DNA of 56,369 nt from Anaerolineae bacterium. Lineage in GTDB: Bacteria; Chloroflexota; Anaerolineae; UBA4142; SHND01. Of the stretch, positions 32,173 through 40,622 are shown piece after piece (the first letter of the stretch is position 1; each line of letters opens with the position of its first letter). Both the position numbers and the translations under genes were made by a program. The notes below the pieces were generated by a model. The model did not search any database. It worked only from the letters and a program-made list of their open reading frames with translations, and was not told where the DNA came from. The DNA is taken from the NCBI GenBank assembly GCA_022072245.1, contig JAJVIA010000032.1:1-56369 (forward strand). The letters are read 5' to 3'.

Positions 32173-32409
32173 ATGGCGACTCGCAAATTAGCAAAAACAA
32201 AAACCAAACCGAATACTTTGCTCGAATATCGCAAATACGAAAAACGGCATGCTGAATTGGGCCAAGACCGTCCCAAACTGACGCCGGAAGAATTCGAGCA
32301 GTACGACGATGAATTGCTCGACTTGTTGGCGTTGGACGACGACGACATGACCGACGAAGAGATTGTGCGCATTCAGGAATTGGAATATCTGTTGATTGAT
32401 ACAGAATGA
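32173..32409 (+). CDS. Small charged protein, function unknown
   Basis: This 78-residue protein has a basic N-terminal third (MATRKLAKTKTKPNTLLEYRKYEKRH) and a strongly acidic C-terminal half (EEFEQYDDELLDLLALDDDDMTDEEI), likely helical. I do not recognise a family. Its stop overlaps the start of the phosphatase gene as ATGA, and it has its own extended -10 promoter with an almost leaderless start. The tight coupling suggests a role linked to the phosphatase. Confidence 0.75.
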   Translation: MATRKLAKTKTKPNTLLEYRKYEKRHAELGQDRPKLTPEEFEQYDDELLDLLALDDDDMTDEEIVRIQELEYLLIDTE

Positions 32410-32897
32410 AAAAACCGCTGCTCTTGATTGTTTGTACCGGCAATATCTGTCGTTCGCCGATGGCGGTCGCCTTGCTGCGCGCGTATGCCGCGCAGCAAGG
32501 CGACGCCGAACGCTATCGTATCGAATCCGCCGGAACGTGGTGCGTCAACGGCGTCCCGGCTTCGAGCGATGCCCAACTGACAATGCAGCGGCGCGGCTTG
32601 ACGCTGGAAGGACACGCCGCGCGAACGGTCTCGCCGGAATTAATGCGCGAGGCAGCCGTGATTCTGGTCATGACGCGCAGTCATCGCGATGCGCTCGGCG
32701 CCGAATTCCCGGACGCTCGCCGCAAAATTCATTTGTTTAGCGAATTGAACGGTTTGGAATATGACATTGCGGACCCGTACGGCCGCTCGCTTCAGACGTA
32801 CGAAACTTGCGCCGATGACTTGACGGCATTGATTGAACGCGGCTATCCGCGCCTCGTGGAATGGATGGAGCAAAGACAGCCGACGCCGCAACGCTGA
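32406..32897 (+). CDS. Low-molecular-weight protein-tyrosine phosphatase
   Basis: This 163-residue enzyme has the P-loop CTGNICRS (C-X5-R) at residues 10-17 and the general-acid Asp in DIADPYGRS, the normal layout for LMW-PTP. Relatives include Wzb-type phosphatases that act on tyrosine kinases of polysaccharide export, and arsenate reductases; the context of glycosyltransferases nearby fits the former, but no BY-kinase is in the window. It overlaps the upstream small gene by four bases. Confidence 0.9.
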   Translation: MKKPLLLIVCTGNICRSPMAVALLRAYAAQQGDAERYRIESAGTWCVNGVPASSDAQLTMQRRGLTLEGHAARTVSPELMREAAVILVMTRSHRDALGAEFPDARRKIHLFSELNGLEYDIADPYGRSLQTYETCADDLTALIERGYPRLVEWMEQRQPTPQR

Positions 32898-32975
32898 GAC
32901 TCTGGCGCTCCAATCTAAACAGTACGCCAAACGTAAGCAACCCAAAAAATTTCGAGCCACTCCCTTTCGGGAAAC

Positions 32976-34907
32976 ATGAACGGCGTCTCTCTCTTGCTCC
33001 GGCGGCTAGACCGTTTTTTTGCAAATCTTGTCACGCGCCTCCCTCCGCCCCTGAACGATCCGCGCGTGCGTTTTCGGCTGCAAGCAGGCGCCGCGATTGC
33101 GCTCGGCGTCTGTTTTTTTGTTTATCTCATCCTCTTTACAAATCTCCTCGCGCCGCTCAACCAACTGGCGACGGATTTTTTGTATCACCCCATTCCCGCC
33201 AATCCCAACGTCGTCATTATCGCCATTGACGGCAAAAGTCTGGACGAAATCGGAACGTATCCTTGGCCGCGCGCGGTCCACGCCGCCCTCTTGGACCGAT
33301 TGAGCGCGGAACCGCCGCGTCTCGTCGCGTTCGATATTTTATTTCCCCAACCTTCGCCGGACGATGCCGCCCTGGCGATGGCGATGGAAAAAAGCGGCAG
33401 CGCGCTGCTCGCGGCGAACGGCGTTTCGGCGGCGGCATATCCGCTCGAAGCGGAAACTCTGCCGACGTACGACGTGGTGATTCTGCCCGATGAAATTCTG
33501 CGCCAAGCCGCCAGCGCCATCGGGCATCGCACCGTAACGCCGGATGAGGATGGCGTTGTGCGCCGCATCGCCACCGCGATTCAAGCCAATGGTATTCAGT
33601 ATCCCGTCTTGGGGCTCGCGGCGGCGGCGCAAGCGCTCGGCGTTAAAAACATCGAATACGATTTACCCGCGCGCACGGTGCGCGTCGGCGCGCTCCAGAT
33701 TCCGGTGGACGAGTACGGCAGGATGCTGTTGAATTTTCCCAGCCCCAGCGCGGGCATCGCCACCTATTCGTATGTGGATGTTTTTCGCGGCGTCGTACCG
33801 GCAGCCACATTTCGCGACAAACTCGTCTTTATCGGCGGCGCCGAAAGTATCGAAAATCAAACCTACACCATCCCGCTCAGTTTGGATGGCGCCAAAGCGA
33901 ACGATATTCAATTGCAAGCCGATATTGCGAGTATGTTGCTCAATACGCCGCCCAACACCTTGCAGCCGCAAGGCGCGCTGGGTCAATTGGCGCTGACGCT
34001 AGCTTTCGCGCTGCTCGCCGGTTTGACTCTGCCGCATTTGCGTCCGCTGTATGCGATTGCGTTAACGCTGGTGTATCTGTTGGGGTTATTGCTTTTTACA
34101 TTCGAAGCGTTTAATCGCGGCGTCATAATCCAAATTTTATATCCCGCGCTCGCGCTGCTCATTACCGCCTTGAGCATCACGACGTTCCGCTATTTGTTTG
34201 AAGAACGCCGCCGCCGCTTTTTGACGCTGCTGTTTCGGCGCTATGTGCCGCCGGAAAGCGTGGGGCGCGTGGTGGATGCGATTGACCGGGGCGAATTGCC
34301 GCTCACCGGCGCGCGCCGCGTCGTAACCGTGTTGTATGCGGATTTGCGCGGCTTTGCCACCTTGTCGGATGAAACGACGCCGCAAACCGTTTTGCAATTG
34401 GTCAATCGCTATATCGAAATCGCCTTGCAACCGATTCAAGCGGAAGGCGGCACCGTTTCCAAACCGATGGGCGATGCCTTGATTGCGATTTGGAATGCGC
34501 CGCTCGACCAAGCCGACCACTGCGCGCGCGGCTTGCGGACGGCAATTCAAATTCAGCGCGATTTAATGCGCTATCAACAAAAGCGCGCAACCGAAGAAAA
34601 ATTAAATTTTGGCATCGGCATTGCCACCGGGTGGGCTGTTTTGGGCAATGTCAGCGCGCTGGGCAAAGTGGAATATACGCTCGTCGGCGATACGGTCAAT
34701 GTCGCCGCGCGCATCAGCGCCTTTGCCAACAACAATCAGATTTTGGCGGACGGCGCAACCGCCGGGACAAACGTCCCCGGCATTACCATGCGCGCCTTGA
34801 CGCCGGTGCGCGTGCGCGGCCGCAAAGAACCGCTGCCGGTTTGGGAAGTGCGAGACGACGAACCGCCCGCCGCGGTGAGACCTGACGCGGAAGAGAACGA
34901 CGTTTAA
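32976..34907 (+). CDS. CHASE2-domain class III adenylate cyclase
   Basis: This 643-residue membrane protein has a TM helix at about 40-60 and an extracytoplasmic CHASE2 sensor (about 62-330: PNVVIIAIDGKSLDEIGTYPWPRAVHA, then FDILFPQPSPDD). Three TM helices (about 335-405) and a cytoplasmic cyclase domain follow (about 440-625). Metal-binding Asp residues are in VLYADLRGFATLSD and the downstream KPMGDALIAIWNAP. YTLVGDTVNVAARIS carries the adenine-selecting Asp and the Asn/Arg transition-state pair. The active site looks complete, so cAMP production in response to an external signal is expected. It converges with the GT2 gene, overlapping by 4 bp. Confidence 0.93.
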   Translation: MNGVSLLLRRLDRFFANLVTRLPPPLNDPRVRFRLQAGAAIALGVCFFVYLILFTNLLAPLNQLATDFLYHPIPANPNVVIIAIDGKSLDEIGTYPWPRAVHAALLDRLSAEPPRLVAFDILFPQPSPDDAALAMAMEKSGSALLAANGVSAAAYPLEAETLPTYDVVILPDEILRQAASAIGHRTVTPDEDGVVRRIATAIQANGIQYPVLGLAAAAQALGVKNIEYDLPARTVRVGALQIPVDEYGRMLLNFPSPSAGIATYSYVDVFRGVVPAATFRDKLVFIGGAESIENQTYTIPLSLDGAKANDIQLQADIASMLLNTPPNTLQPQGALGQLALTLAFALLAGLTLPHLRPLYAIALTLVYLLGLLLFTFEAFNRGVIIQILYPALALLITALSITTFRYLFEERRRRFLTLLFRRYVPPESVGRVVDAIDRGELPLTGARRVVTVLYADLRGFATLSDETTPQTVLQLVNRYIEIALQPIQAEGGTVSKPMGDALIAIWNAPLDQADHCARGLRTAIQIQRDLMRYQQKRATEEKLNFGIGIATGWAVLGNVSALGKVEYTLVGDTVNVAARISAFANNNQILADGATAGTNVPGITMRALTPVRVRGRKEPLPVWEVRDDEPPAAVRPDAEENDV

Positions 34908-35692
34908 TTTTCGTTCAAGCTATATTTTTGGCGCGCCAGCTCTGCCGCCCACACCTGGCGCCAAAACGCGTAATACGCCATCAAGAGACTCAAACCCAAG
35001 CCGTGCAAGCCATCGCGATAACCGGACAAGGCGATGAAACGCCGATAAAATTCGCGCGCTGGCGCGCTTGGGAAACTCCGCCAACGCGGACGAATTCCTT
35101 CCGCCGCCATCATTTGCGCTTCAAAACGCGTATAGCGTACTTGTTTGCGCCGAAATTGCGCCAGCGTCTCGTAATTGTAATGCACCAACGGCGTTTCCAG
35201 ATAATCCTGTTTGCCGTCGGCAATCACCAATTCATGCACCGGACGCGCCGTATCAAAGCGCGCCCTGCCCTTTTTCAAAACGCGCGGCTGATAATCCGGC
35301 GCCCAGCCGGTGTGCCGAATCCATTTCCCAAAAATATAGTTCTGGCGCGGTACCCAAAAAAGAACCTGCTCCGTCATAGCGTTTTCACTATGCGAAATGC
35401 GCGCGCGGATTTCCTTGCCCAATCTTTCATTCGCCCGTTCGTCGGCGTCAATAAAAAAAATCCAATCGCCGCGCGCATATTCCAGCGCGGCATTGCGCTG
35501 CGCGGCGTAATTGTCGAACAGCCGCGTCACGATGCGCGCGCCGACGGCTTGCGCTAACGCCGCCGTTTCGTCTACGCTCGCGGAATCCAACACGAGCAGC
35601 TCGTCCGCAAAAGATTGAACCGATTCCAAACACGCGCGAATATGTTTCGCTTCGTTCAGCGTCAAGACAATGACGGACAACATATTTTTCAT
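34904..35692 (-). CDS. GT2 glycosyltransferase (WaaE/KdtX-like)
   Basis: This 262-residue enzyme has VIVLTLNEAKHIRACLESV, LLVLDSASVDETAAL, NYAAQRNAALEYARGDWIFFIDADER with the DxD-type motif, and WAPDYQPRVLKKG followed by VHELVI, the pattern of WaaE-like GT2 enzymes that add glucose or heptose-linked sugars to surface glycans. The C-terminal part is amphipathic with aromatic residues and probably contacts the membrane. Its ATG overlaps the stop of the upstream GT2 gene as ATGA. Confidence 0.88.
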   Translation of the reverse strand: MKNMLSVIVLTLNEAKHIRACLESVQSFADELLVLDSASVDETAALAQAVGARIVTRLFDNYAAQRNAALEYARGDWIFFIDADERANERLGKEIRARISHSENAMTEQVLFWVPRQNYIFGKWIRHTGWAPDYQPRVLKKGRARFDTARPVHELVIADGKQDYLETPLVHYNYETLAQFRRKQVRYTRFEAQMMAAEGIRPRWRSFPSAPAREFYRRFIALSGYRDGLHGLGLSLLMAYYAFWRQVWAAELARQKYSLNEN

Positions 35693-36630
35693 TCCAACGG
35701 CGCGCGACTGAGCGCAATGACCGCTTCGTACGCCGCCAACTGTCGCTGCAATGCGGCGTCAGTCATTTCGCCGCGCTGCGCTTTTTGTTTGGCGAGACGC
35801 AGCGCGCGCCGCAGCCCCGCCCGCACCAAAAGCCGCGCGCACACATTCCACGCGCGCGAATAATGTTTTTGAAATAATGTGAACCGCGCTTTCCACAACT
35901 CGACAAACATTTGGGCGCGGAATTGACGCGTGCTGCGCGCTTCATGGTGAACAATTTTTGCTTGCGGCACACACCAAATCTGCCATCCCGCGCGCCGAAT
36001 TCGCATACACCAATCCACTTCTTCGGCATAGATAAAAAAATCATTGTCCAAACATCCGACCTGCCGCGCCGTTTCAGCGCGCACGAGCAACGCCGCGCCG
36101 AGCGGATGGTCAATTGGAAACGGCGCGCCCTGTTCATACTTGCGAAAAGAATAACGGCCATTCCAGCGAGATTCGCGCAAGCGCCAATTGACGGGAAACA
36201 AATCCATATAGATTTGCGCCAAACTCGGAAAACGAAACGCGGAATGTTGCCGCGCGCCGTCCGCGTAAAACAAACTGGGTCCGCAGGCGCCGGCGCGCGG
36301 ATGCGTTTCCATAAACGCGACCATTTTTTGCAGCGCGTCGGCGTCTTGCGTCAAAATTTCAGTGTCGGGATTGAGGAGCAGCCAAAATTTTCCTTGCGCG
36401 CGTTCCAAACCTTGATTGTTGGCGCGCGCAAAACCTACATTCACATCATTTGCAATCAATTCCACCGCAGGAAAACGGTCGCGCGTCATGCGAACGGATT
36501 GATCCGTCGAAGCGTTGTCTATCACAATAATTTGCGTCGTGAGCGCGCGGCACGCGAGCGCCAGCGATTCCAAGCATCGTTCCAGCATGGCTTGCACTTG
36601 AAAGGACACAATGACAATCGTCAAATCCAT
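35689..36630 (-). CDS. GT2 glycosyltransferase (rhamnosyltransferase-like)
   Basis: This 313-residue enzyme has LTIVIVSFQVQAMLERCLESL, IIVIDNASTDQSV, NVGFARANNQGLERAQGKFWLLLNPDTEI, GPSLFYADGARQHSAFRFPS, GAALLVRAETARQVGCLDNDFFIYAEEVDWCMRIRRAGW and HHEARST, typical of rhamnosyl- and related GT2 enzymes in O-antigen or capsule synthesis. I place the start at the ATG at 36630 (MDLTIVIVSF), since the 17 residues upstream are not family-like. The pair of GT2 genes forms a two-gene operon for surface glycan assembly. Confidence 0.88.
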   Translation of the reverse strand: MDLTIVIVSFQVQAMLERCLESLALACRALTTQIIVIDNASTDQSVRMTRDRFPAVELIANDVNVGFARANNQGLERAQGKFWLLLNPDTEILTQDADALQKMVAFMETHPRAGACGPSLFYADGARQHSAFRFPSLAQIYMDLFPVNWRLRESRWNGRYSFRKYEQGAPFPIDHPLGAALLVRAETARQVGCLDNDFFIYAEEVDWCMRIRRAGWQIWCVPQAKIVHHEARSTRQFRAQMFVELWKARFTLFQKHYSRAWNVCARLLVRAGLRRALRLAKQKAQRGEMTDAALQRQLAAYEAVIALSRAPLE

Positions 36631-36900
36631 TTTGAAATCAAATCCGCATATTTTTCGAAACGCCTTGCTCTGCTGCCTCATTCGGCTCGACAGGTCTGCC
36701 CAAGCTCATTCACACCACAAATTGTAGGTTGCGTTGCGTGACCCACAAGATAACCGAGTATTACGTAAAATCTTGATGTTTCGGATAGTAAAGAAAGTAC
36801 TCTAATCCTATGGCGCTTGATGCGAAATGATGGCTATACTGCTTGAAAGGAGAAAAAAGTTAAAAATTCAAGTTAGATTTTTGTGATTTTCTGAAACGCT
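36631..36900. other. Intergenic region before the membrane/DRHyd module
   Basis: This is relatively A/T-rich sequence with no gene. A motif TGTAGGTTGCGTTGCGTGACCC near 36724 resembles small dispersed repeats seen in other genomes, but only one copy is present here. AAAGGAG at about 36847 lies 50 nt before the next ATG, too far to serve it. Confidence 0.45.
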
Positions 36901-38952
36901 ATGTTACGGATTTCCGTCTATCACTGGGTCCCCATCGCGGAAAACCTGTTGTTTGAAATCGAAAAACGCTTGCGCGCCTTGGCGCCCCACCAAGTCAGCG
37001 ATATAGAGATGGAACGTGACGCCGTTACGTTCCACACAACCTATCAATACAGTCGCGATTTTCGCACTGTGGCGTTTTTTCCCCTGCCCGGCAAAATCAA
37101 TCAGCGCGGTTTTTGTCAACACACGCTTACGATTGCGCCCATCCCCGGCATTGCGCTCAACGCGCTCTTGAATGACCTCGTACCGGATTTTGTTCAACGC
37201 GTCAGCGAGCTGCTGTATGCCGTGCTTCCCGATTCCGCGCGCAGCAAATTGGCAATCTTGAGCGCAGGCATTGCGCCATTTCAACAATTCCAAGTTACGA
37301 CTGTGGACCCGCCGGTGGAACAGGCGGCATGCGCGTTCTTGCAGCAAAATCAAGTGTCCGCCATTTTTTTGGATGAACGCTCCGCCGACGAGATGCGCGT
37401 CGGGTTTTCGATTCCCACATTGCATCTGGACGTTAAACCTTTTGCGGGCGACGCCATTGCCGCCACAAGCGGCAGCGGCAACAACATTCTTTTGTACGCT
37501 ACAGAATTTACGCCGGACGAATGGGCAACGCATGACAGCGTGATTTACAAATACTGCGCGCTCGTCCTGTATGCGCGCACATTAGATTCTGTGACGCTAA
37601 CGCTGCGCCAAGCGCGCGACCACATTACGCCGCTGCGCCGCCGCCTCGTGACCGCGCTGCAAGGCAATGTCGCCGAACAGCTTGAAACTTTGACTCAGCT
37701 CAAGCGGTATCTGATGTATGTTAATATCAAACTCCCCGTCATCCAAAAAGTCAGCCACCAACTGCGCGCCACGCGGCACACGCAAACTTTTGCCGCGAAA
37801 ATAGCGACGTTCGACGAACCCATCAAAGTTTTTGGCTATCCGACCATTCGCAGCATCGAAGATACGCTTTGGCAGCCGCCCTATTTGATTGGCAAAATTG
37901 ACGACGAAACGCGGCGCGCCGGTTCACAATTTGACGAGGATATCGAAGAAATCCAAATCATTTCGAGCGAACTCGCGCAGATGCTCGAAAGCAGTCTGCT
38001 ATCGGAACAGCTGCGGATTGCGCGCCAGACGCTGGACGCGGCGCAAACGAGTCTCGAAATCGAACGCAGCGCGAAAAATCTAACCAACGCGCTCAAGAGC
38101 GCCGCCGTACTTTTTGTTACGGGGCTGGGGATGCTCATTGCGGCGCAACAAGGGCTCGGTTTCGCGGGGATGGTCGCGGCAGGCATAACCTTTGCGGTCT
38201 TGGGCTATTTTGTCACCACGTTTGCGCTCAAGCGCCGCAAAGCATATTTTCGGCTCGTCATTCCGGTGCACGCGCCTTTTGCGCCCGATACGCTCGCGCG
38301 CTGGATTGGTCGGCACGCCTTGTTAAAGCACAAGGCGAACGGCAATCAAATTACATGCAGCTGGCAGCAAACGATTCCGGTGCGAATGATGGGGGCGGCG
38401 ACTCTGCCGGAAACGGCTTTGCGTCCCGCCCCATTTTTGCGCCAGCGTTTCGACGTGACCGTCGAGCTGGAACGGCGCGGCTTTATCCATACCATCACAA
38501 TCGAAACCGAATATCTGACGGCGGATTTCGAGAGCCGCGACATTGTCGAACACGTTCTGGGCGAATTGTTGACTAGCGAACAAGATGGGGCGCGCACACC
38601 CGCCGGGCAATCGGTCTATGTGCAAACGCTTTCCTTGCTCGGTCTGTCCCTCGAACAACAACTGCCCGCGCTCAATAATCTGCTCACCTTGCCGTCGGCG
38701 CAGCTCTCGCAGCTCATGACGACGGGCGATTATAAATTAGAGGACGCCAACTTGTCGCGCCCAGAGCTGTATGTTCTGCAAGATTTGAACGGGCAATTGC
38801 GCGCGTATCAAGAATGGCTGCATGAGACCTTGGAGAATCCGAAACGGCGGCGCTTGCTGGAACTCATCGGCGTACAAAATGTGCGCGACAAGTTGACGCT
38901 GCTCAAACAAATCGAGGAGGACCGCCACAAGTATGCACAACACTTTGTCTGA
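36901..38952 (+). CDS. Unrecognised two-helix membrane protein with coiled coil
   Basis: This protein has 683 residues. An N-terminal soluble region (about 1-340) starts MLRISVYHWVPIAENLLFEIEKRL; I cannot assign it to a family. A likely coiled coil follows at about 345-395 (FDEDIEEIQIISSELAQMLESSLLSEQL). Two TM helices lie at about 396-440 (SAAVLFVTGLGMLIAAQ and GMVAAGITFAVLGYFVTTFAL). A mixed domain (about 450-570) and a helical C-terminus follow. There is no signal peptide. The last 20 bp overlap the next gene, which encodes a DRHyd/TIR-like protein, so the two should act together. The ATG at 36901 is the first codon of the open frame; no Shine-Dalgarno is visible. A defence or stress-signalling module is possible. 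Confidence 0.7.
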   Translation: MLRISVYHWVPIAENLLFEIEKRLRALAPHQVSDIEMERDAVTFHTTYQYSRDFRTVAFFPLPGKINQRGFCQHTLTIAPIPGIALNALLNDLVPDFVQRVSELLYAVLPDSARSKLAILSAGIAPFQQFQVTTVDPPVEQAACAFLQQNQVSAIFLDERSADEMRVGFSIPTLHLDVKPFAGDAIAATSGSGNNILLYATEFTPDEWATHDSVIYKYCALVLYARTLDSVTLTLRQARDHITPLRRRLVTALQGNVAEQLETLTQLKRYLMYVNIKLPVIQKVSHQLRATRHTQTFAAKIATFDEPIKVFGYPTIRSIEDTLWQPPYLIGKIDDETRRAGSQFDEDIEEIQIISSELAQMLESSLLSEQLRIARQTLDAAQTSLEIERSAKNLTNALKSAAVLFVTGLGMLIAAQQGLGFAGMVAAGITFAVLGYFVTTFALKRRKAYFRLVIPVHAPFAPDTLARWIGRHALLKHKANGNQITCSWQQTIPVRMMGAATLPETALRPAPFLRQRFDVTVELERRGFIHTITIETEYLTADFESRDIVEHVLGELLTSEQDGARTPAGQSVYVQTLSLLGLSLEQQLPALNNLLTLPSAQLSQLMTTGDYKLEDANLSRPELYVLQDLNGQLRAYQEWLHETLENPKRRRLLELIGVQNVRDKLTLLKQIEEDRHKYAQHFV

Positions 38953-39664
38953 ACTGGAACATGTCCAGAGCATCCTGTCCGTCCTCGCGCAAATTTTGGC
39001 GCGCGGCTTGACCGGCGAACAGCGCGATACGGTTCTGCGCGGGATGCCCGTCGTTTTGGGCAAACGCAACGGCGATGAATTTTCTTTTTATCGCGCGCTG
39101 CTCGATACGTACGAAGCGCGCCAAGAGCTGGATTTTGTCGTTGACCTGACGCGGCGCATCGAAGGCACGCGCAGTTTTTATCAAGACGTCGGTCCCGACC
39201 TAGACCGCTTGCGTTTTTTGCTCAGCAAACATCAGCAGCAGATGCGCCACAATCAAACCAAGCCGTTTGTGTTTGTGCTGATGCCGTTCCGCCAAGAACA
39301 TTTTGCCATCTATGAACGCGCCATCAAACCGACGCTCGAAAATCTGAGCTGTCGCGTGGAACACGCCAAAGACGCGCACACGGTCGAACGCATCGTCGAG
39401 ATGATTTTTACGCAAATCGCGCGCGCGCGCTTTATCGTCGCGGACACATCGGGCAAAAATCCAAACGTGTTTTACGAAATCGGCTATGCTCACGCGCTCG
39501 GCAAAAAGGTCATCTTGCTCGTACAAGAAACCCAAGATATTCCGTTCGACATTGCCGGGTTGCGGCACATTCAATATAAACCGCACGCGCTCAACGCGCT
39601 GGCGGTGGATTTGCGCGCGACCGCGCAAGCGTTATTGCGCGAAACAACCGAAGCGGTCGCGTAA
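38933..39664 (+). CDS. Protein with N-terminal helical domain and DRHyd (deoxyribosyltransferase-like) domain
   Basis: This protein has 243 residues. The C-terminal domain (about 118-235) reads PFVFVLMPFRQEHFAIYERAIKP, AHTVERIVEMIFTQIARARFIVADTSGKNPNVFYEIGYAHALGKKVILLVQ, then IPFDIAGLRHIQY. This is the pattern of nucleoside 2-deoxyribosyltransferase-like (DRHyd) domains, Rossmann-like relatives of TIR and SLOG domains, with the conserved Asp in IVADTSG and Glu in NVFYEIGYAHA. Family relatives are thought to cleave N-glycosidic bonds of nucleotides and are common in bacterial conflict and signalling systems. The N-terminal helical domain (1 to about 110) may couple it to the upstream membrane protein, like an effector-associated domain. 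The start lies inside the upstream gene. Confidence 0.75.
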   Translation: MHNTLSELEHVQSILSVLAQILARGLTGEQRDTVLRGMPVVLGKRNGDEFSFYRALLDTYEARQELDFVVDLTRRIEGTRSFYQDVGPDLDRLRFLLSKHQQQMRHNQTKPFVFVLMPFRQEHFAIYERAIKPTLENLSCRVEHAKDAHTVERIVEMIFTQIARARFIVADTSGKNPNVFYEIGYAHALGKKVILLVQETQDIPFDIAGLRHIQYKPHALNALAVDLRATAQALLRETTEAVA

Positions 39665-39677
39665 GCGGGCGGCTGCG

Positions 39678-40484
39678 CTAATGCCAATCGCGGCGCGGCT
39701 TGATGGGAATTTGTTTGAACTCGCGCATCAATTCAATCAGACGTTCGACGGTGGCGTGAAACATTTTTTCGCCAAATTCGCGCGTGGCGACAGTCGGGTC
39801 GCCGGCGACGCCCGTTTTGGAAAAACGCGACCACCAATCCATCCACGCGTACGCAGCCGGTTTGGGATGATCCCAATTAAAGTATTTCAAATCCGGCACG
39901 CCCAATTCGCGCACCGCCTTGTCCATCTGCACCAAATCGGGCCGCAAATACAACATTAGCGCCGTTTCAAACTCGCAGGCGTGACCGATGCCGCCGTATT
40001 CCGATTTGCGATGCGCCGCAACCAAATCGCGAATCAATACATCGTCCACCGCCGCGTTGCCCGCCATCGCGCCAACAAGCGCCCCCGTTTGCAACACCGC
40101 TTTGCGCGCCGCCAATTCGACCAACGACGAATTCGAGCCGTGACCGTTGACCAACATGATATGCGTGAAACCATGCCGCGCCACGCTAATCGCCGCGTCC
40201 GCGAAAAAGGACAATAACGTTTCCATCGAAGACGTGAGCGAGCCGGGAAAATCCATGTGATGGTCTTCAAAGCCGACCGGTAAAACCGGCAGCGAAAGCA
40301 ACTCATCAGGCGCGCGGCGCGCCGCTTCAAAACACACCGCCTCGACAATCACATTGTCCGTATTCAGCGGCAGATGCGGACCATGGTCTTCAATCGAACC
40401 AATCGGCACGAGAATCGCTTTTTTCGCCGCAACCGCTTCGCGCACCTCGACCCACGTCAAATCATCATAACGAAACTTGGGCAT
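39678..40484 (-). CDS. Creatininase-family amidohydrolase
   Basis: This 268-residue protein has all family metal-site motifs: VPIGSIEDHGPHLPLNTDN, FEDHHMDFPGSLT, LVNGHGSNSSL and GHACEFETALMLYLRP. The superfamily includes creatininase, mycofactocin peptidase MftE and formamide hydrolases in riboflavin or F420 synthesis, so the substrate is open; cyclic amides are typical. I start it at the ATG at 40484 (MPKFRYDDL), with GGAGGAG about 11-13 nt upstream. It follows the peptide-type ABC importer genes on the same strand, so it could process an imported amide, with a weak hairpin in between. Confidence 0.9.
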   Translation of the reverse strand: MPKFRYDDLTWVEVREAVAAKKAILVPIGSIEDHGPHLPLNTDNVIVEAVCFEAARRAPDELLSLPVLPVGFEDHHMDFPGSLTSSMETLLSFFADAAISVARHGFTHIMLVNGHGSNSSLVELAARKAVLQTGALVGAMAGNAAVDDVLIRDLVAAHRKSEYGGIGHACEFETALMLYLRPDLVQMDKAVRELGVPDLKYFNWDHPKPAAYAWMDWWSRFSKTGVAGDPTVATREFGEKMFHATVERLIELMREFKQIPIKPRRDWH

Positions 40485-40533
40485 ACGCTTTGACTCTCCT
40501 CCCCTGTCTAGAAAGAATCTCTCCATGCAGAAA

Positions 40534-40563
40534 CGCCAAGAAGCACGCAGAGTGTTCTTGGCG
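40534..40563 (-). repeat. Intercistronic hairpin between oppC-like and creatininase genes
   Basis: The perfect 9-bp stem CGCCAAGAA/TTCTTGGCG has a 12-nt loop. Only TTT follows on the minus strand, so termination would be partial. Confidence 0.65.
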
Positions 40564-40622
40564 TCCGGTGGAATTGCTTGCAAAAAATTTTCGGCTCGGC
40601 GGACGAGCCATTGACGCGCGGC

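Noticed and set aside
36722-36747. Dispersed repeat related to GTAGGTTGCGTTGCGTGACCC
   Set aside because: Only one copy occurs in the window and it is not palindromic enough to call; it may be chance.
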